Source of the DNA: Clarkia xantiana subsp. parviflora
Taxonomy: Eukaryota > Streptophyta > Magnoliopsida > Myrtales > Onagraceae
DNA: 64,000 nt
Assembly (NCBI GenBank): GCA_036873135.1
Contig: JAPTYO010000021.1
Location: 508,579-572,578 of the forward strand
Reading direction: 5' to 3'
In this document: positions 1-13,176 of the stretch, piece after piece
How the letters are laid out: the number at the start of each line of letters is the position of its first letter
Position numbering within the stretch: position 1 is the stretch's first letter
Translations under genes and position numbers: made by a program
Notes under the pieces: generated by a model
Seen by the model: only the letters and a program-made list of their open reading frames with translations
Databases searched by the model: none
What the model was told of the DNA's origin: nothing

Positions 1-3000
1 ATAGTCGTAACTGAATCCTCGACTTCATATAGTCAGCGACGCTCAGGAGATAAGTCATAACTGATTCCCTCGACTTCCAAAAGTCGCCTCTACAAAGAAG
101 ATCAGCCGTAACTGACTCTTCGACTTCATGCAGTCGGCGACACTCACGAGATCAGTCATAATTGACTCCCTCTACTTCCAAAAGTCGCCTCTACAAAGGA
201 GATCAGTCGTAACTGACTCCTCGACTTCATAGTCACCAACGCTCAGGAGATCAGTCATAACTGACTCCCTCGACTTCCAAAAGTCGCCACTACAAAGGAA
301 ATCTGTCGTAACTGACTCCTCGACGTCATACAGTCGGCGAAGCTCAGGAGATCAGTCATTACTGACTCCCTTGACTTCCAGAAGTCGCCTCTACAAAGGA
401 GACCAGTCGTAAATATCTCGTCGACTTCCTATAGTCGGTGACGCTTAGGAGATCAGTCATAACTGACTCCCTCGACTTCCAAAAGTCGCCTCAACAAGGG
501 AGATCACTCGTAACTGATTCCTCGACTTCATAGATTCGGCGACGCTCAGCAGATCTTCAAAAATGACTCCCTCTACTTCCAAAGTCGCCTCTACAAAGGA
601 GATCAGTCGTAACTGACTCCCTCGACTTCCAAAGTCGCCTCTACAAAGGAGATCAGTCGTAACTGACTCCCTCGACTTCCAAAAGTCGTGGAGATCAGTC
701 GTAACTGATTCCTCGACTCCATGCAGTCGGCGATGTTCAAGAAATCAGTCATAACTGACTCCCTTGACTTCCAGAAATCGCCTCTACAAAGGAGATCAGT
801 CGTAACTGACTCCTCGACTTCATATAGTCGGCGACGATCAGGAGATTATTCATAACTAACACCCTCAACTTCCAAAAGTCACCTCTACAAAGGAGATCAA
901 TCGTAACTGACTCCTTGACTTCATACAGTCGGCGACGCTAAGGAGATCAGTCATAACTTACTCCATCGACTTCCAAAGGTCACCTCTCAAAGGAGATCAG
1001 TCATAACTGATTCCTCGACTTCATATAGTCGGCGACGCTCAGGAGACCAGTCATAACTGACTCTCTCGACTTCCTAAAGTCGCCTCAACAAAGGAGATCA
1101 GTCGTAACTGACTCCTCGACATTATATAGTCGGCGACGCTCAGGAGATCAATAAAAAATAACTACCTATACTTCCAAAAGTCGCCTATACAAAGGAGATC
1201 AGTCGTAACTGATTCCTCGACTTCATATAGTCGACGACGCTCAGGAGATCAATCATAACTGACTTCCTCGACTTCCAAAATCGCCTCTACAAAGGAGATC
1301 AGTCGAAACTGACTCCTCGACTTCATGCAGTCGGCGACGCTCACGAGATCAGTCATAACTGACTCCCTCTACTTCCAAAAGTCACCTCTACAAAAGAGAT
1401 CAGTCGTAACTGAATCATCGACTTCATAAATTCGACGACGCTAAGGAGATCAATAAAAAATGACTCCTTCCACTTCCAAAAGTCGCCTCTACATAGGAGA
1501 TCAGTCGTAACTGACTCCTCGACTCCAATTAGTCGGCAATATTCAGGAGATCAGTCATATCTGACTCTCACGACTTCCAAAAGTAGCCTCAACAAAGGAG
1601 ATCAGTCGTAACTGACTCTCGACTTCATACATTCGGCGACACTCAGGAAATCAATAAAAAATGACTCCCTCTACTTACAAAAGTCGCCTCTACAAAGGAG
1701 ATAGTCGAAACTGACTTCTCGACTTCATATAGTTGGCGGCACTCAGGAGATCAGTCATAGCTGATTTCCCCGACTTCCAAAAGTCGCCTCTACAAAGGAG
1801 ATCTGCCGTAACTGATTCTTCGACTTCATGCAGTCGGTGACGCTCTGGAGATTTTTAATAAATGACACCATCGACTTCCAAAAGTCGCCTCTACAAAGGA
1901 GATCAATCGTAGCTGACTCCTCGATTTCATACAGTCGGTGACGCCCAGGAGATCAATCATAAGTGACTCCCTCGACTTCCAAAAGTCGCCTCTAAAAAGG
2001 AGATCAGTCATAAATGACTCATCGACTTCATATAGTCGGCGATGCTTAGGAGATCAGTCATAACTGACTCCCTCGACTTCCAAAAGTCGCCTCAACAAAG
2101 GAGATCAGTCGTAACTGACTCCTCGACTTCACACATTCGGCGACGTTCAGGAGATATATAAAAAATGATTCCCTCTACTTCAAAAGTCGCCTCTACAAAG
2201 GAGATCAGTTGTAACTGACTCCTCGACTTCATATAGTTGGCGACGCTCAGGAGATCAGTCATAACTGATTCCCTCGACTTCCAAAAGTCGCATCTACAAA
2301 GAAGATCAGCCGTAACTGACTCTTCGACTTCATGCAATCGGCGACACTCAAGAGATCAGTCATAATTGACTTCCTCTACTTCCGAAAGTCGCCTCTACAA
2401 AGGAGATCAGTCGAAACTGACTCCTCGACTTCATAGTCACCGACGCTCAGGAGATCAGTCATAACTAACTCCCTCGACTTCCAAAAGTCGCTTCTACAAA
2501 GGAGATCTGTCGTAACTGACTCCTCGACTTCATACAATCGGCGAAGCTCAGGTGATCAGTCATTACTGACTCCCTTGACTTCCAGAAGTCGCCTCTACAA
2601 AGGAGATCAGTCGTAACTGACTCCTCGACTTCATATAGTTGGCGACGTTCAGGACATTATTCATAACTAACACCCTCGACTTCCAAAAGTCACCTCTACA
2701 AAGGAGATCAATCGTAACTGACTCCTCGACTTCATAAAGTCGGCGACACTCAGGAGATCAGTAATTAGTGACTCCCTCGACCAGTCTGAAATGACTCATC
2801 GACTTCATATAGTTGGTGACGCTTAGGAGTTCAGTCATAACTGACTCCCTCGACTTCCAAAAGTCGCCTCAACAAAAGAGATCAGTCGTAACTGACTCCT
2901 CGACTTCATACATTCGGCGACACTCAGGAGATCAATCAAAAATGACTCCCTCTACTTCCAAAGTTGCCTCTACAAAGGAGATCAGTCGTAACTGACTCCC

Positions 3001-6000
3001 TCGACTTCCAAAAGTCGCGGAGATCAGTCGTAACTGACTCCACGACTTCATGGAGTCAGTGATGTTCAAGAGATCAGTCATAACTGACTCCCTCTACTTC
3101 CAAAAGTCACCTTTACAAAGGAGATCAGTCGTAACTGACTCCTCGACTTCATACAGTCGGCGACGCTAAGGAGATCAGTCATAACTTACTCCCTTGACTT
3201 CCAAAAGTCGCCTCTACAGAGGAGATCAGTCGTAACTGATTCCTCGACTTCATATATTCGGCGACGCTTAGGAGATCAGTCATAACTGACTCTCTCGACT
3301 TCCAAAAGTCGCCTCAACAATGGAGATCAGTCGTAACTGAATCATCGCTTCATATAGTCGGCGACGCTTAGGAGATCAATAAAAAATAACTACCTATCCT
3401 TCCAAAAGTCGCCTCTACAAAGGAGATCAGTCGTAACTGATTCCTCGACTTCATATAGTCGACGACGCTCAGGAAATATATCATAACTGACTTCCTCGAC
3501 TTCCAAAAGTCGCCTCTACAAAGGAGATCAGTCGAAACTGACTCCTCGACTTCATGCAGTCAGCAGCGCTCACGAGATCAGTCATAACTGACTCCCTCTA
3601 ATTCCAAAAGTCACCTCTACAAAGGTGATCAGTCGTAACTGACTCATCGACTTCATACATTCGACGACGCTAAGGAGATCAATCAAAATTGACTCCTTCT
3701 ACTTCCAAAAGTCGCCTCTACACAGGAGATCAGTCGTAATTGACTCCTCGACTCCAATTAGTCGGCAACATTCAGGAGATCAGTCATATCTGACTCCCTC
3801 GACTTCCAAAAGTAGCCTCAACACTGGAGATCAGTGGTAACTGACTCCTCGACTTCATACATTCGGCGACGCTGAGGAAATCAATCAAAAATGACTCCCT
3901 CTACTTCCAAAAGTCGCCTCTACAAAGGAGATAGTCGAAACTGACTTCTCGACTTCATATACTCGACGGCGCTCAGGAGATCAGTCAAAACAGATTCCAT
4001 CGACTTCCAAAAATCGCCTCTACAAAGGAGATCAGCCGTAACTGACTCTTCGACTTCATGCAGTCGGTGACACTCACGAGATCAGTCATAATTATCTCCC
4101 TCTACTTCCAAAAGTCGCCTCTACAAAGGAGATCAGTCGTAACTGACTCCTCGACTTCTTATAGTCATCCACGCTCAGGTGATCAGTTATAACTGACTCC
4201 CTCGACTTCCAAAATTCGCCTCTACAATAGAGATCTGTCGTAACTGACTACTCGACTTCATACAGTTGGCGACGCTCAGGAGATCAGTCATAACTAACTC
4301 CCTTGACTTCCAAAAGTCGCCTCTACAAAGGAGATCAATCGTAACTGACTCCTCGACTTCATATATTCGGCGACGCTCAGGAGATTATTCATAAATAACA
4401 CCTTCGACTTCCAAAAGTCGCATCTACAAAGGAAATCAATCGTAACTGACTCTTCGACTTCATACAGTCGGTGACGCCCAGGAGATCAGTCATAAGTGAC
4501 TCCCTCGACTTCCAAAATTCGCCTCTACAAAGGAGACCAGTCGTAAATGACTCATCGACTTCATATAGTCGCAGACGCTTAGAAGATCAGTCATAACTGA
4601 ATCCCTCGACTTCCAAAAGTCACCTCAACAAAGGAGATCAGTCGTGACTGATTCCTCGACTTCACACATTCGGCGACGCTCAGGAGATCAATAAAAAATG
4701 ACTCCCTCTACTTCCAAAGTCGCCTCTACAAAGGAGATCAGTCGTAACTGACTCCTCGACTTCGTACAATCGGCGACGCTAAGGAGATCAGTCATAACTG
4801 ACTCCCTCGACTTCCAAAATTCCCCTTACAAAGGAGATCAGTCGTAACTGATTCCTCGACTTCATATAGTCGGCGACGCTCAGGAGATCAGTCATAAATG
4901 ACTCCCTCGACTTCCAAAAGTAGCCTCAACAAAGGAGATCAGTCATAACTGACTCCTCAACTTCATACATTCGGCGATGCTCAGGAAATCAATCAAAAAT
5001 GACTCCCTCTACTTCCAAAAGTAGCCTCTACAAAGGAGATAGTCGTAACTGACTCCTCGACATCATATAGTCGGCTACGCTCAGGAGATCAGTCATAACT
5101 GATTCCCTCGACTTCCAAAAGTCGCCTCTACATATGAGATCAGCCGTAACTGACTCTTCGACTTCCTGCAGTCGGCGACACTCACGAGATCAGCCATAAT
5201 TGACTCCCTCTACTTCCAAAAGTCGCCTATACAAAAGAGATCAGTCGTAACTGACTCCTTGACTTTATATAGTCAGCGACACTCAGGAGATCAATCAAAA
5301 ATAACTAACTCTACTTCCGAAAGTCACCTCTACAAAGGAGATTAGTCATAACTGACTCCTCGACTTCATATAGTCACCGACGCTCAGGAGATCAGTCATA
5401 ACTGACTCCCTCGACTTCCAAAATTCGCCTCTACAAAGGAGATCTGTCGTAACTGACTCCTCGACTTCATACAGTCGGCGGAACTCAGGAGGTCAGTCAT
5501 AACTAACTTCCTTGACTTCCAAAAGTCGCCTCTACAAAGGAGATCAGTCGTAACTGACTCCTCGACTTCATATAGTCGGCAACGATCAGGAGATTATTCA
5601 TAACTGACACCCTCGACTTCCAAAAGTCGCATCTACAAAGGAGATCAATCGTAACTAACTGCTCGACTTCATACAGTCGGCGACACTCAGGAGATTAGTC
5701 ATAAGTGACTCCCTCGACTTCCAAAAGTCGCCTCTACAAAGGAGTTCAGTCGTAAATGACTCATCGACTTCACATAGTCGGTGACGCTTAGGAGATCAGT
5801 CATAACTGACTCCCTCGACTTCCAAAAGACGCCTCACAAAGGAGATCAGTCGTAACTGACTCCTCGACTTCATACATTCGGCGACGCTCAGGAGATCAAT
5901 AAAAAATGACTCCCTCGACTTCCAAAGTCGCCTCTAAAAAGGAGATCATTCGTAACTGACTCCATGACTTCATATAGTCGGTGACGCTCAGGAGATCAGT

Positions 6001-9000
6001 CATAACTGACTTCCCCGACTTCCAAAAGTCGCCTCTACAAAGGAGATCATTCGTAACTGACTCCTCGACTTCATGCAGTCGGCGATTCTCAAGAGATCAG
6101 TCATAACTAACTCCCTCTACTTCCAAAAGTCGCCTCTACAAAGGAGATCAGTCGTAACTGACTCCTCGACTTCTTATAGTCATCCACGCTCAGGTGATCA
6201 GTTATAACTGACTCCCTCGACTTCCAAAATTCGCCTCTACAATAGAGATCTGTCGTAACTGACTACTCGACTTCATACAGTTGGCGACGCTCAGGAGATC
6301 AGTCATAACTAACTCCCTTGACTTCCAAAAGTCGCCTCTACAACGGAGATCAATCGTAACTGACTCCTCGACTTCATATATTCGGCGACGCTCAGGAGAT
6401 TATTCATAAATAACACCTTCGACTTCCAAAAGTCGCATCTACAAAGGAAATCAATCGTAACTGACTCTTCGACTTCATACAGTCGGTGACGCCCAGGAGA
6501 TCAGTCATAAGTGACTCCCTCGACTTCCAAAATTCGCCTCTACAAAGGAGACCAGTCGTAAATGACTCATCGACTTCATATAGTCGCAGACGCTTAGAAG
6601 ATCAGTCATAACTGAATCCCTCGACTTCCAAAAGTCGCCTCAACAAAGGAGATCAGTCGTGACTGATTCCTCGACTTCACACATTCGGCGACGCTCAGGA
6701 GATCAATCAAAAATGACTCCCTCTACTTCCAAAGTCGCCTCTACAAAGGAGATCAGTCGTAACTGACTCCTCGACTTCGTACAATCGGCGACGCTAAGGA
6801 GATCAGTCATAACTGACTCCCTCGACTTCCAAAATTCCCCTTACAAAGGAGATCAGTCGTAACTGATTCCTCGACTTCATATAGTCGGCGACGCTCAGGA
6901 GATCAGTCATAAATGACTCCCTCGACTTCCAAAAGTAGCCTCAACAAAGGAGATCAGTCATAACTGACTCCTCAACTTCATACATTCGGCGATGCTCAGG
7001 AAATCAATCAAAAATGACTCCCTCTACTTCCAAAAGTAGCCTCTACAAAGGAGATAGTCGTAACTGACTCCTCGACATCATATAGTCGGCTACGCTCAGG
7101 AGATCAGTCATAACTGATTCCCTCGACTTCCAAAAGTCGCCTCTACATATGAGATCAGCCGTAACTGACTCTTCGACTTCCTGCAGTCGGCGACACTCAC
7201 GAGATCAGCCATAATTGACTCCCTCTACTTCCAAAAGTCGCCTATAAAAAAGAGATCAGTCGTAACTGACTCCTTGACTTTATATAGTCAGCGACACTCA
7301 GGAGATCAATCAAAAATAACTAACTCTACTTCCGAAAGTCACCTCTACAAAGGAGATTAGTCATAACTGACTCCTCGACTTCATATAGTCACCGACGCTC
7401 AGGAGATCAGTCATAACTGACTCCCTCGACTTCCAAAAGTCGCCTCTACAAAGGAGATCTGTCGTAACTGACTCCTCGACTTCATACAGTCGGCGGAACT
7501 CAGGAGGTCAATCATAACTAACTTCCTTGACTTCCAAAAGTCGCCTCTACAAAGGAGATCAGTCGTAACTGACTCCTCGACTTCATATAGTCGGCGACGA
7601 TCAGGAGATTATTCATAACTGACACCCTCGACTTCCAAAAGTCGCATCTACAAAGGAGATCAATCGTAACTAACTGCTCGACTTCATACAGTCGGCGACG
7701 CTCAGGAGATCAGTCATAAGTGACTCCCTCGACTTCCAAAAGTCGCCTCTACAAAGGAGTTCAGTCGTAAATGACTCATCGACTTCACATAGTCGGTGAC
7801 GCTTAGGAGATCAGTCATAACTGACTCCCTCGACTTCCAAAAGACGCCTCACAAAGGAGATCAGTCGTAACTGACTCCTCGACTTCATACATTCGGTGAC
7901 GCTCAGGAGATCAATAAAAAATGACTCCCTCGACTTCCAAAGTCGCCTCTAAAAAGGAGATCATTCGTAACTGACTCCATGACTTCATATAGTCGGTGAC
8001 GCTCAAGAGATCAGTCATAACTGACTTCCCCGACTTCCAAAAGTCGCCTCTACAAAGGAGATCATTCGTAACTGACTCCTCGACTTCATGCAGTCGGCGA
8101 TTCTCAAGAGATCAGTCATAACTAACTCCCTCTACTTCCAAAAGTCGCCTCTACAAAGGAGATCAGTCGTAACTGACTCCTCGACTTCATACAGTCGGCG
8201 ACGCTAAGGAGTTCAGTCATAACTGACTCCCTCGAGTTCCAAAAGTCGCCTCTACAAAGGAGATCAGTCGTAATTGATTCCTCGACTTCATATAGTCGGC
8301 GAAGCTCAGGAGATAAGTCATAACTGACTCCCTCGACTTCCAAAAGTCGCCTCAACAAAGGAGATCAGTCGTAACTGACTCCTCGACTTCATATAGTTGG
8401 CGACGCTCAGGAGATCAATCAAAAATAACTACCTCTACTTCCAAAAGTCGCCTCTACAAAAGAGATCAGTCGTAACTGATTGCTCGACTTCATATAGTCG
8501 GAGACGCTCAGGAGATCAATCATAACTGACTCCCTCGACTTCCAAAAGTCGCCTGTACAAAGGCGATCAGTCGAAACTGACTCCTCGACTTCATGCAGTC
8601 GGCGATGCTCACGAGATCAGTCATAAATTACTCCCTCTACTTCCAAAATTCACCTCTACAAAGGAGATCAGTCGTAACTGACTCCTCGACTTCATATAGT
8701 TGGCGACGCTCAGAAGATCAGTCATAATTGACTCCCTCGACTTTTAAAAGTCGCCTCTAGAAAGGAGATCAGTCTTCACTGACTTCTCGACTTCATATAA
8801 TCGGCGACGCTCAGGAGATCAATCATAACTGACTCCCTCGACTTCTAAAAGTAGCCTCTACAAAGGATATCAGTCGTAACATACTCCTCGACTTCCTACA
8901 GTCGGCGACACCCAAGAGATTAGTCATAACTGACTCCCTCGACTTCCAAAAGTCGCCTCTACAAAGGAGATAAGTGGTAACTGACTCATCTACTTTATAT

Positions 9001-9309
9001 ATTCGGCGACACTCAGGAGATCAGTCAGAACTGACTCCCTCGACTTCCAAAAGTTACCTCTACAAAGGTGATCAGTCGTAACTGACTCCACGACTTCATA
9101 TATTCGGTGACGCTCAGGAGATCATTCATAACTGACACCCTCGACTTCCAAAAGTCGCCTCTACAAAGGAGATCAGTCGTAACTGACTCCTCGACTTCAT
9201 ATAGTCGTCAACGCTCAGGACGTCAGTCATAACTGACTCCCTCGACTTCCAAAAGTCACCTCTACAAAGGAGATCAGTTATAACTGACTCCTCGACTTTA
9301 TATAGTCGG
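1..9309. repeat. Satellite-like tandem array, about 101-bp dimer units
   Basis: About 92 head-to-tail copies of a roughly 101-bp unit fill this stretch and run off the left edge. Each unit has two related halves of about 50 bp. One contains gatcagtcgtaactgactcc then a tail ending gcgacgctcagga; the other contains gatcagtcataactgactcc then a tail ending cctctacaaagga. Each half carries a short inverted repeat, CGACTT-ccaa-AAGTCG in one and CGACT-tcatat-AGTCG in the other. Units differ by scattered substitutions and small indels. The array stops at about 9309, some 75 bp before a polypurine tract and LTR, so it is best read as the expanded 3' UTR of Tat element A. The short reading frames inside it are by-products of the repeat. 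Confidence 0.93.
4097..8183. repeat. 2,015-bp tandem duplication inside the satellite array
   Basis: A block of about twenty dimers (roughly 4097-6111) is repeated immediately to its right (roughly 6112-8126, homology continuing to about 8183) at a constant offset of 2,015 bp. The landmark catccacgctcaggtgatca occurs at 4166 and 6181. I counted about 11 differences by eye, near 0.5%. Neighbouring dimers differ far more, so this is a recent duplication of many units at once. Edges are approximate because the repeat itself makes them ambiguous. Confidence 0.85.
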
Positions 9310-9382
9310 AATTTTCCTTCTCAACATTAAAACGTACTCGACATAACCCCTTTCATTTTATTTAAAGACTAATGACTTATGT

Positions 9383-9394
9383 CTCGGGGGCAAG
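9383..9394 (+). promoter_or_regulatory. Polypurine tract of element A
   Basis: ctcgggggcaag sits directly before the LTR start TGTTGG. B (cttgggggcaaa), D and E (ctcgggggcatg) have a near-identical tract at the same place. It is the expected primer site for plus-strand DNA synthesis. Confidence 0.8.
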
Positions 9395-10174
9395 TGTTGG
9401 ATATGATTCGAGACAAGTTACAAATTTCGACAACATTGAAGTCGGAACCCTCAAAAGTCAAGTCAACGACTAATCATATTGGGATTGGGAATACAAAGAC
9501 AAATAGCCGATACCAACATAAAAGGAAGTCGACAAGCATCGCGACTTCTAAACACGTGACAACCTGTTTCTCACTTAACATACTCTCCCTCTTAAGGAAA
9601 GAGTCGTGTCGACGGCCAGGCACTAAGAAGCAATCTTTCCTCTTAAGAAAGGGGCACCAGCTGGTAACCTGCTTGCCGCCATTAAGAAGAAACCTTTCCT
9701 CTTAAGAAAGGGGCACTAGCTGGCGACGTACTTGTCACCTGCTTTAGCAATCACAAGAAAACCTTCCTCCTAAGGAATGGTGAGGTGGTGACCTACTTGT
9801 CACCTACTGACATTTAACCGCCACTGAGTAGCCAATCACAAACAAATCACTGCCATTGAGAAGCGAATCACATGCAAGCTGCCACCACAGAGAAATTCGG
9901 TACATTTCCCCTATAAATAAGGGAACACATTCATTATTTGCACGACTTACATACATATACTTTTACAAGTATTCTCTAAAATTCCATTACTGACTTTAGC
10001 TTCGGAGTGGAATCAGGGGCTATCCCCACCCCTTTTCAGTTCCTTGCCTACTACAAGCATCTAAAAGAGCTAGCCCCCCTCGAGGTCGACACAGACACCT
10101 AAAAGAGCTAGCCACCGGCGAGATCTCAAAAGCCATTACCAGAAGACTCAGACCACGTCATTTTGACCCCAACA
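9395..10174 (+). repeat. 3' LTR of element A
   Basis: A 780-bp LTR that begins TGTTGG and ends CCAACA, a perfect 6-bp terminal inverted repeat containing the standard TG...CA. A promoter core, CCCCTATAAATAAGGG, lies at about 9910-9925. A partner LTR is not in the window, so the ends rest on the PPT, the terminal inverted repeat and the arrangement shared with B. The 108-aa frame at 9379-9705 crosses the PPT and LTR start and is not a gene. Confidence 0.75.
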
Positions 10175-10557
10175 ATACCCATGAAATACGGCCAACATAC
10201 TACTCACCTACTCAACCCGCACCTATGAATTATGCTATTCCTTGGGATTACCAAGAGGGGCGCGCAAACACGGGAACTCACGTTTCCCCACTACAACTGT
10301 GGATACTATATCCACTCAGAGGACGAGTCTCAACTCTACTCTACAGTTCAAACCATATGGACAACTACGATAACAAAGGTATGAATGATTACTAATAAGT
10401 TATCATGCATTACTAAAACTTCTACGACAGATCTATATGATAATGTCAAACATCAAAGCATAAAGATAAAGGGTTCAAGGGGGCAACACCCCAAAGACAA
10501 CCTGAACCCGACACGGGGAGCAAAACTATATACAAAGGTTTGATAAGTAATCAACGA
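10175..10557. other. Non-coding flank of element F
   Basis: No open frame, LTR end or repeat is recognised here. It starts with the presumed TSD of element A (atacc) and ends at the stop of the antisense gene. It is probably 3' UTR of F. Confidence 0.4.
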
Positions 10558-12563
10558 TCAACCCGACGCCACATCAGGTGCATCGACAATACCAGATGGC
10601 TCGGCCACAACTTCGTCCTGAGTAGTCTCAACCACTACACAGACATCACCATCATCACCAAACACAACATCAATCTGAGGAGTGGTCGCATCTCGGAGAC
10701 GCAACGCCGCCACATGTCCAGTGGCAAACTCAGCGTATATACCCATATGATCAAAACGAAAGTCGGGATCAAGGGTATAGACTAGCTCAATGAATCCTTC
10801 CGAGAAGTGATACATCAAATTATCGGCTCCTGACCGAACATCATCGCGGAAGGATTGCGAGGCCTTGTACTCTGCAACACCGGCAACCTTCCCATCCTCA
10901 TGCACACTATCTTGCACAGCCTGCAATGCAAGGCCGTGCGCTTCGCCATCCTCAGCTATCTTCTTCTGAAGAACAATCACATCAGACTCGAGTGCAGCAA
11001 CTCAAGCTTGGCGAACCATGGCACTCGCCTCCAAGTCGACGACTTTAGCATCCAAAAGACGCGCCTTATCCTTTTCACTCGCAATTTCACGACAGAGCAT
11101 GTCGCACTTCTCCTGGAGAACCTTCTTCTGCTCAGTGAGTTCAATCACAAAGGAGGAAAGGTTCGCCACGTCAACAACGACCTATAGCGCAACACAACAT
11201 CCAACAACAAGCAAGTTCAAACGACAACGCAAATAAACATACAAGCCAAAAAATATTAAGGATGAACACTCACTGGCGCAACACGTGCAAACGCACCCTT
11301 AGCATAGGCGTGCCCATCCTCAGGCTCATTAGGGCGAATCCTCCGATCACCTGGAGGTATAACCCGCTGAAACACGTGTACTCCCACATTGGGAGTACTC
11401 AAGCTGGCATCCTTAGCAAAACGGGGCTCCCCAGCAGCAAAGGGCGCCCACTCATCCCTAATGATAGCATCGCTTACAGGACGAACCAAGTTGGCGTGCG
11501 TAAGCGCATCAAGAGGCGCAACACCTATGAATACACAAGAAGATAAGAAAAAAAAAAGGTTAAATATTACAAATATTACAAGTAAAACAAGATACATACC
11601 TTCAGGAGGAGCAACCTCCTCCAAGGTCCGGTCCCTCGACCGGGGGACAGACATGGTAGGTGCGCGAGCTTGTCCTTCGACGCCCTTCCCTTTGTCACGG
11701 GAAGGAGTATTCAAATCCCCGCTACCTCCAGATTTCGATCGCTTGGGATCACTCGAGGGACGCACCTCAGACTCGGTTCTCTTCGCCTTGGGTCGAGGCG
11801 GAGTATCAGCAACGGCCACAACGCGATCAGTCACGTTGGGCGAATGACCTACAAACAAGAAAAAAGCAAGATGAGAACAACAATACTCAACATGGACAAG
11901 AAAAAAAAAGTTACAAGAAGTTGACTTACGCATGGAGCCTTTCTCACGCCCAGCCTTTATGATGCGAAGCGCATCCGAAACAGCAGAGGGAGCACGTCGT
12001 CGAGGGGCAGCAGCATTCCCTCGATGACTCGCCTACAAGCGCGAGGCTTTTCCATGAAACCAACCTACATCACAATATAATAGAAGTTATAAAAGTTAAT
12101 AACATACCGAAGTTCCCTCCGCAGGAGTTAAGTGAATCCCAGCTTCGCACAGCTCCTGCTCCGTCACGCAAGACAAGGCGCAATAGGCGCGCGCCTTGTG
12201 AGCTCGATATATAACCTTCATGGTCGCTTTGTCTGAGTCGGAAAACTCAGCATATGTCGGCACGGGATCAGTCTCAGTAACATGGGAAACTAGCCAAGTC
12301 ACCTTAACGTCATGGGCAAAGAAATAGTGTTCTTTCCAGTGACTCATCGACCGATCAGCAGCAGTCACAAACGAAGTGCAGTATCCCACCTTACTTTTCC
12401 CAAGTTAAGACTTTCAAAATCTCACTATTTCAATAAAGGCCAGTGAATAGAGATAGAAGATAGGCCGGCATATTCATGGCACTGAAGTCGGAAGAAACAC
12501 CAGAAAAGCAGTGTGGAGTAGTGCCACGACTACTGGTGGCATAACACCCGGAAGCAAACCCAA
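10558..12563 (-). pseudogene. Antisense extra gene of element F, decayed
   Basis: Reading leftward, the N-terminal part (12563-12413) is broken but still resembles the WVGF.VLC region of the antisense gene of D. A clearer segment at 12389-12108 has the SHW..HYFF...TW pattern and ends in EGTS at a GT. A possible acceptor TAG|GTTGG at 12065-12066 leaves an interval of only 43 bp, short for a plant intron. The next segment (11933-11256) holds the shared module with EWAPFA, TPNVGVHV and PPGDR. The last segment (10980-10558) has VAEYKAS and DPDF.F and closes the gene. D and E have matching motifs in the same order. Function is unknown. The N-terminal part recalls the Pfam family called putative gypsy type transposon (PF04195), from memory of its pattern only. 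Confidence 0.6.
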
Positions 12564-12576
12564 TACCGGATCCTGG

Positions 12577-13175
12577 TGTAAGCATATGGTGATGGGCGTC
12601 GTAAATGGAAGTCCATTATATGTATATGTTGCCTAATACAATTGGGTAAATGTCATATTTGGACATTGGGCCAGACCCAAATCCCAATTGACATGAGAGG
12701 CCCAAAAATGGGCTTCCCTTATGCATAGGCCGGCCGAAACTTATATGGTGGGTAAAGTGGACTTTTGTCCAATTTACTCCCCCTATAAATAAGAGGTGTT
12801 AGGGGTTTTACTAGGTTAATCCTTAATCCCTCCTTGGAGTGTTTTAGAGAGAAAAACCCTCCTCCCCATAACACCATATTCAGCCGAACCACTACTTCAC
12901 CTAAGGGTGTACCAATTTGCTTTCAAGCAAACACTCCGGAGATCCGTCCCTGCCAATAATCGATCAGAGGCTTTGTTGTGGAGAATATACCACGTAGGGC
13001 TTCCTTAACAAGAACCTCTACGGGTGCCGACCGGAGGACCGTGAACTCCCTACTGCAGGATCTTGGGACTACGGATTACGTCTGAGGTATGTGCGAATCT
13101 TCCGTTGCGTAATATTGATTACTAGCATGTACCATGTTTATAGTATCCGTAGTGATTACTCCCCGTAATCTAACA
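12577..13175 (+). repeat. 5' LTR of copia element G
   Basis: A 599-bp LTR with TGT...ACA ends. It starts tgtaagcatatggtgatggg and ends cgtaatctaaca, followed at once by the PBS. TATAAAT is at 12784-12790. The same LTR type, diverged, is found reversed at 26691-27273 and 54722-55317 (element C) and forward at 62726-63286 (element H). Confidence 0.88.
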
Positions 13176-13176
13176 G

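Larger units (their letters stand above)
1..10174 (+). mobile_element. Element A: 3' part of a Tat-type Ty3/gypsy retrotransposon
   Basis: Only the 3' UTR array, polypurine tract and 3' LTR lie in the window; gag and pol would be to the left. Orientation is + because the polypurine tract (ctcgggggcaag) immediately precedes the TGTTGG start of the LTR. The order tandem repeats, PPT, 3' LTR matches elements B, D and E. The five bases after the LTR (atacc, 10175-10179) should be its right TSD, but the left copy is outside the window. It interrupts Tat remnant F. No antisense gene is seen between its repeats and its PPT. Confidence 0.75.
10175..12576 (+). mobile_element. Element F: old Tat-type remnant carrying an antisense gene
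   Basis: What remains is a non-coding stretch followed by a decayed antisense gene like those of B, D and E. Its left side was cut by element A and its right side by copia element G. In the other Tat elements this gene lies between the 3'-UTR repeats and the PPT, on the strand opposite gag-pol, so F is taken to run on the + strand. No LTR of F is visible. Confidence 0.55.

Noticed and set aside
1826..8358. Open frames inside the tandem array (1826-2011, 2092-2337, 2813-2995, 8122-8358)
   Set aside because: They are translations of the 50-bp repeat and end at unit variants; no domain and no start context.
1..9309. CRISPR-like look of regular repeats
   Set aside because: Units are contiguous variants with no unique spacers, in a plant retrotransposon; it is a satellite-type array.
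9379..9705. 108-aa + frame
   Set aside because: It spans the PPT and U3 of LTR A.
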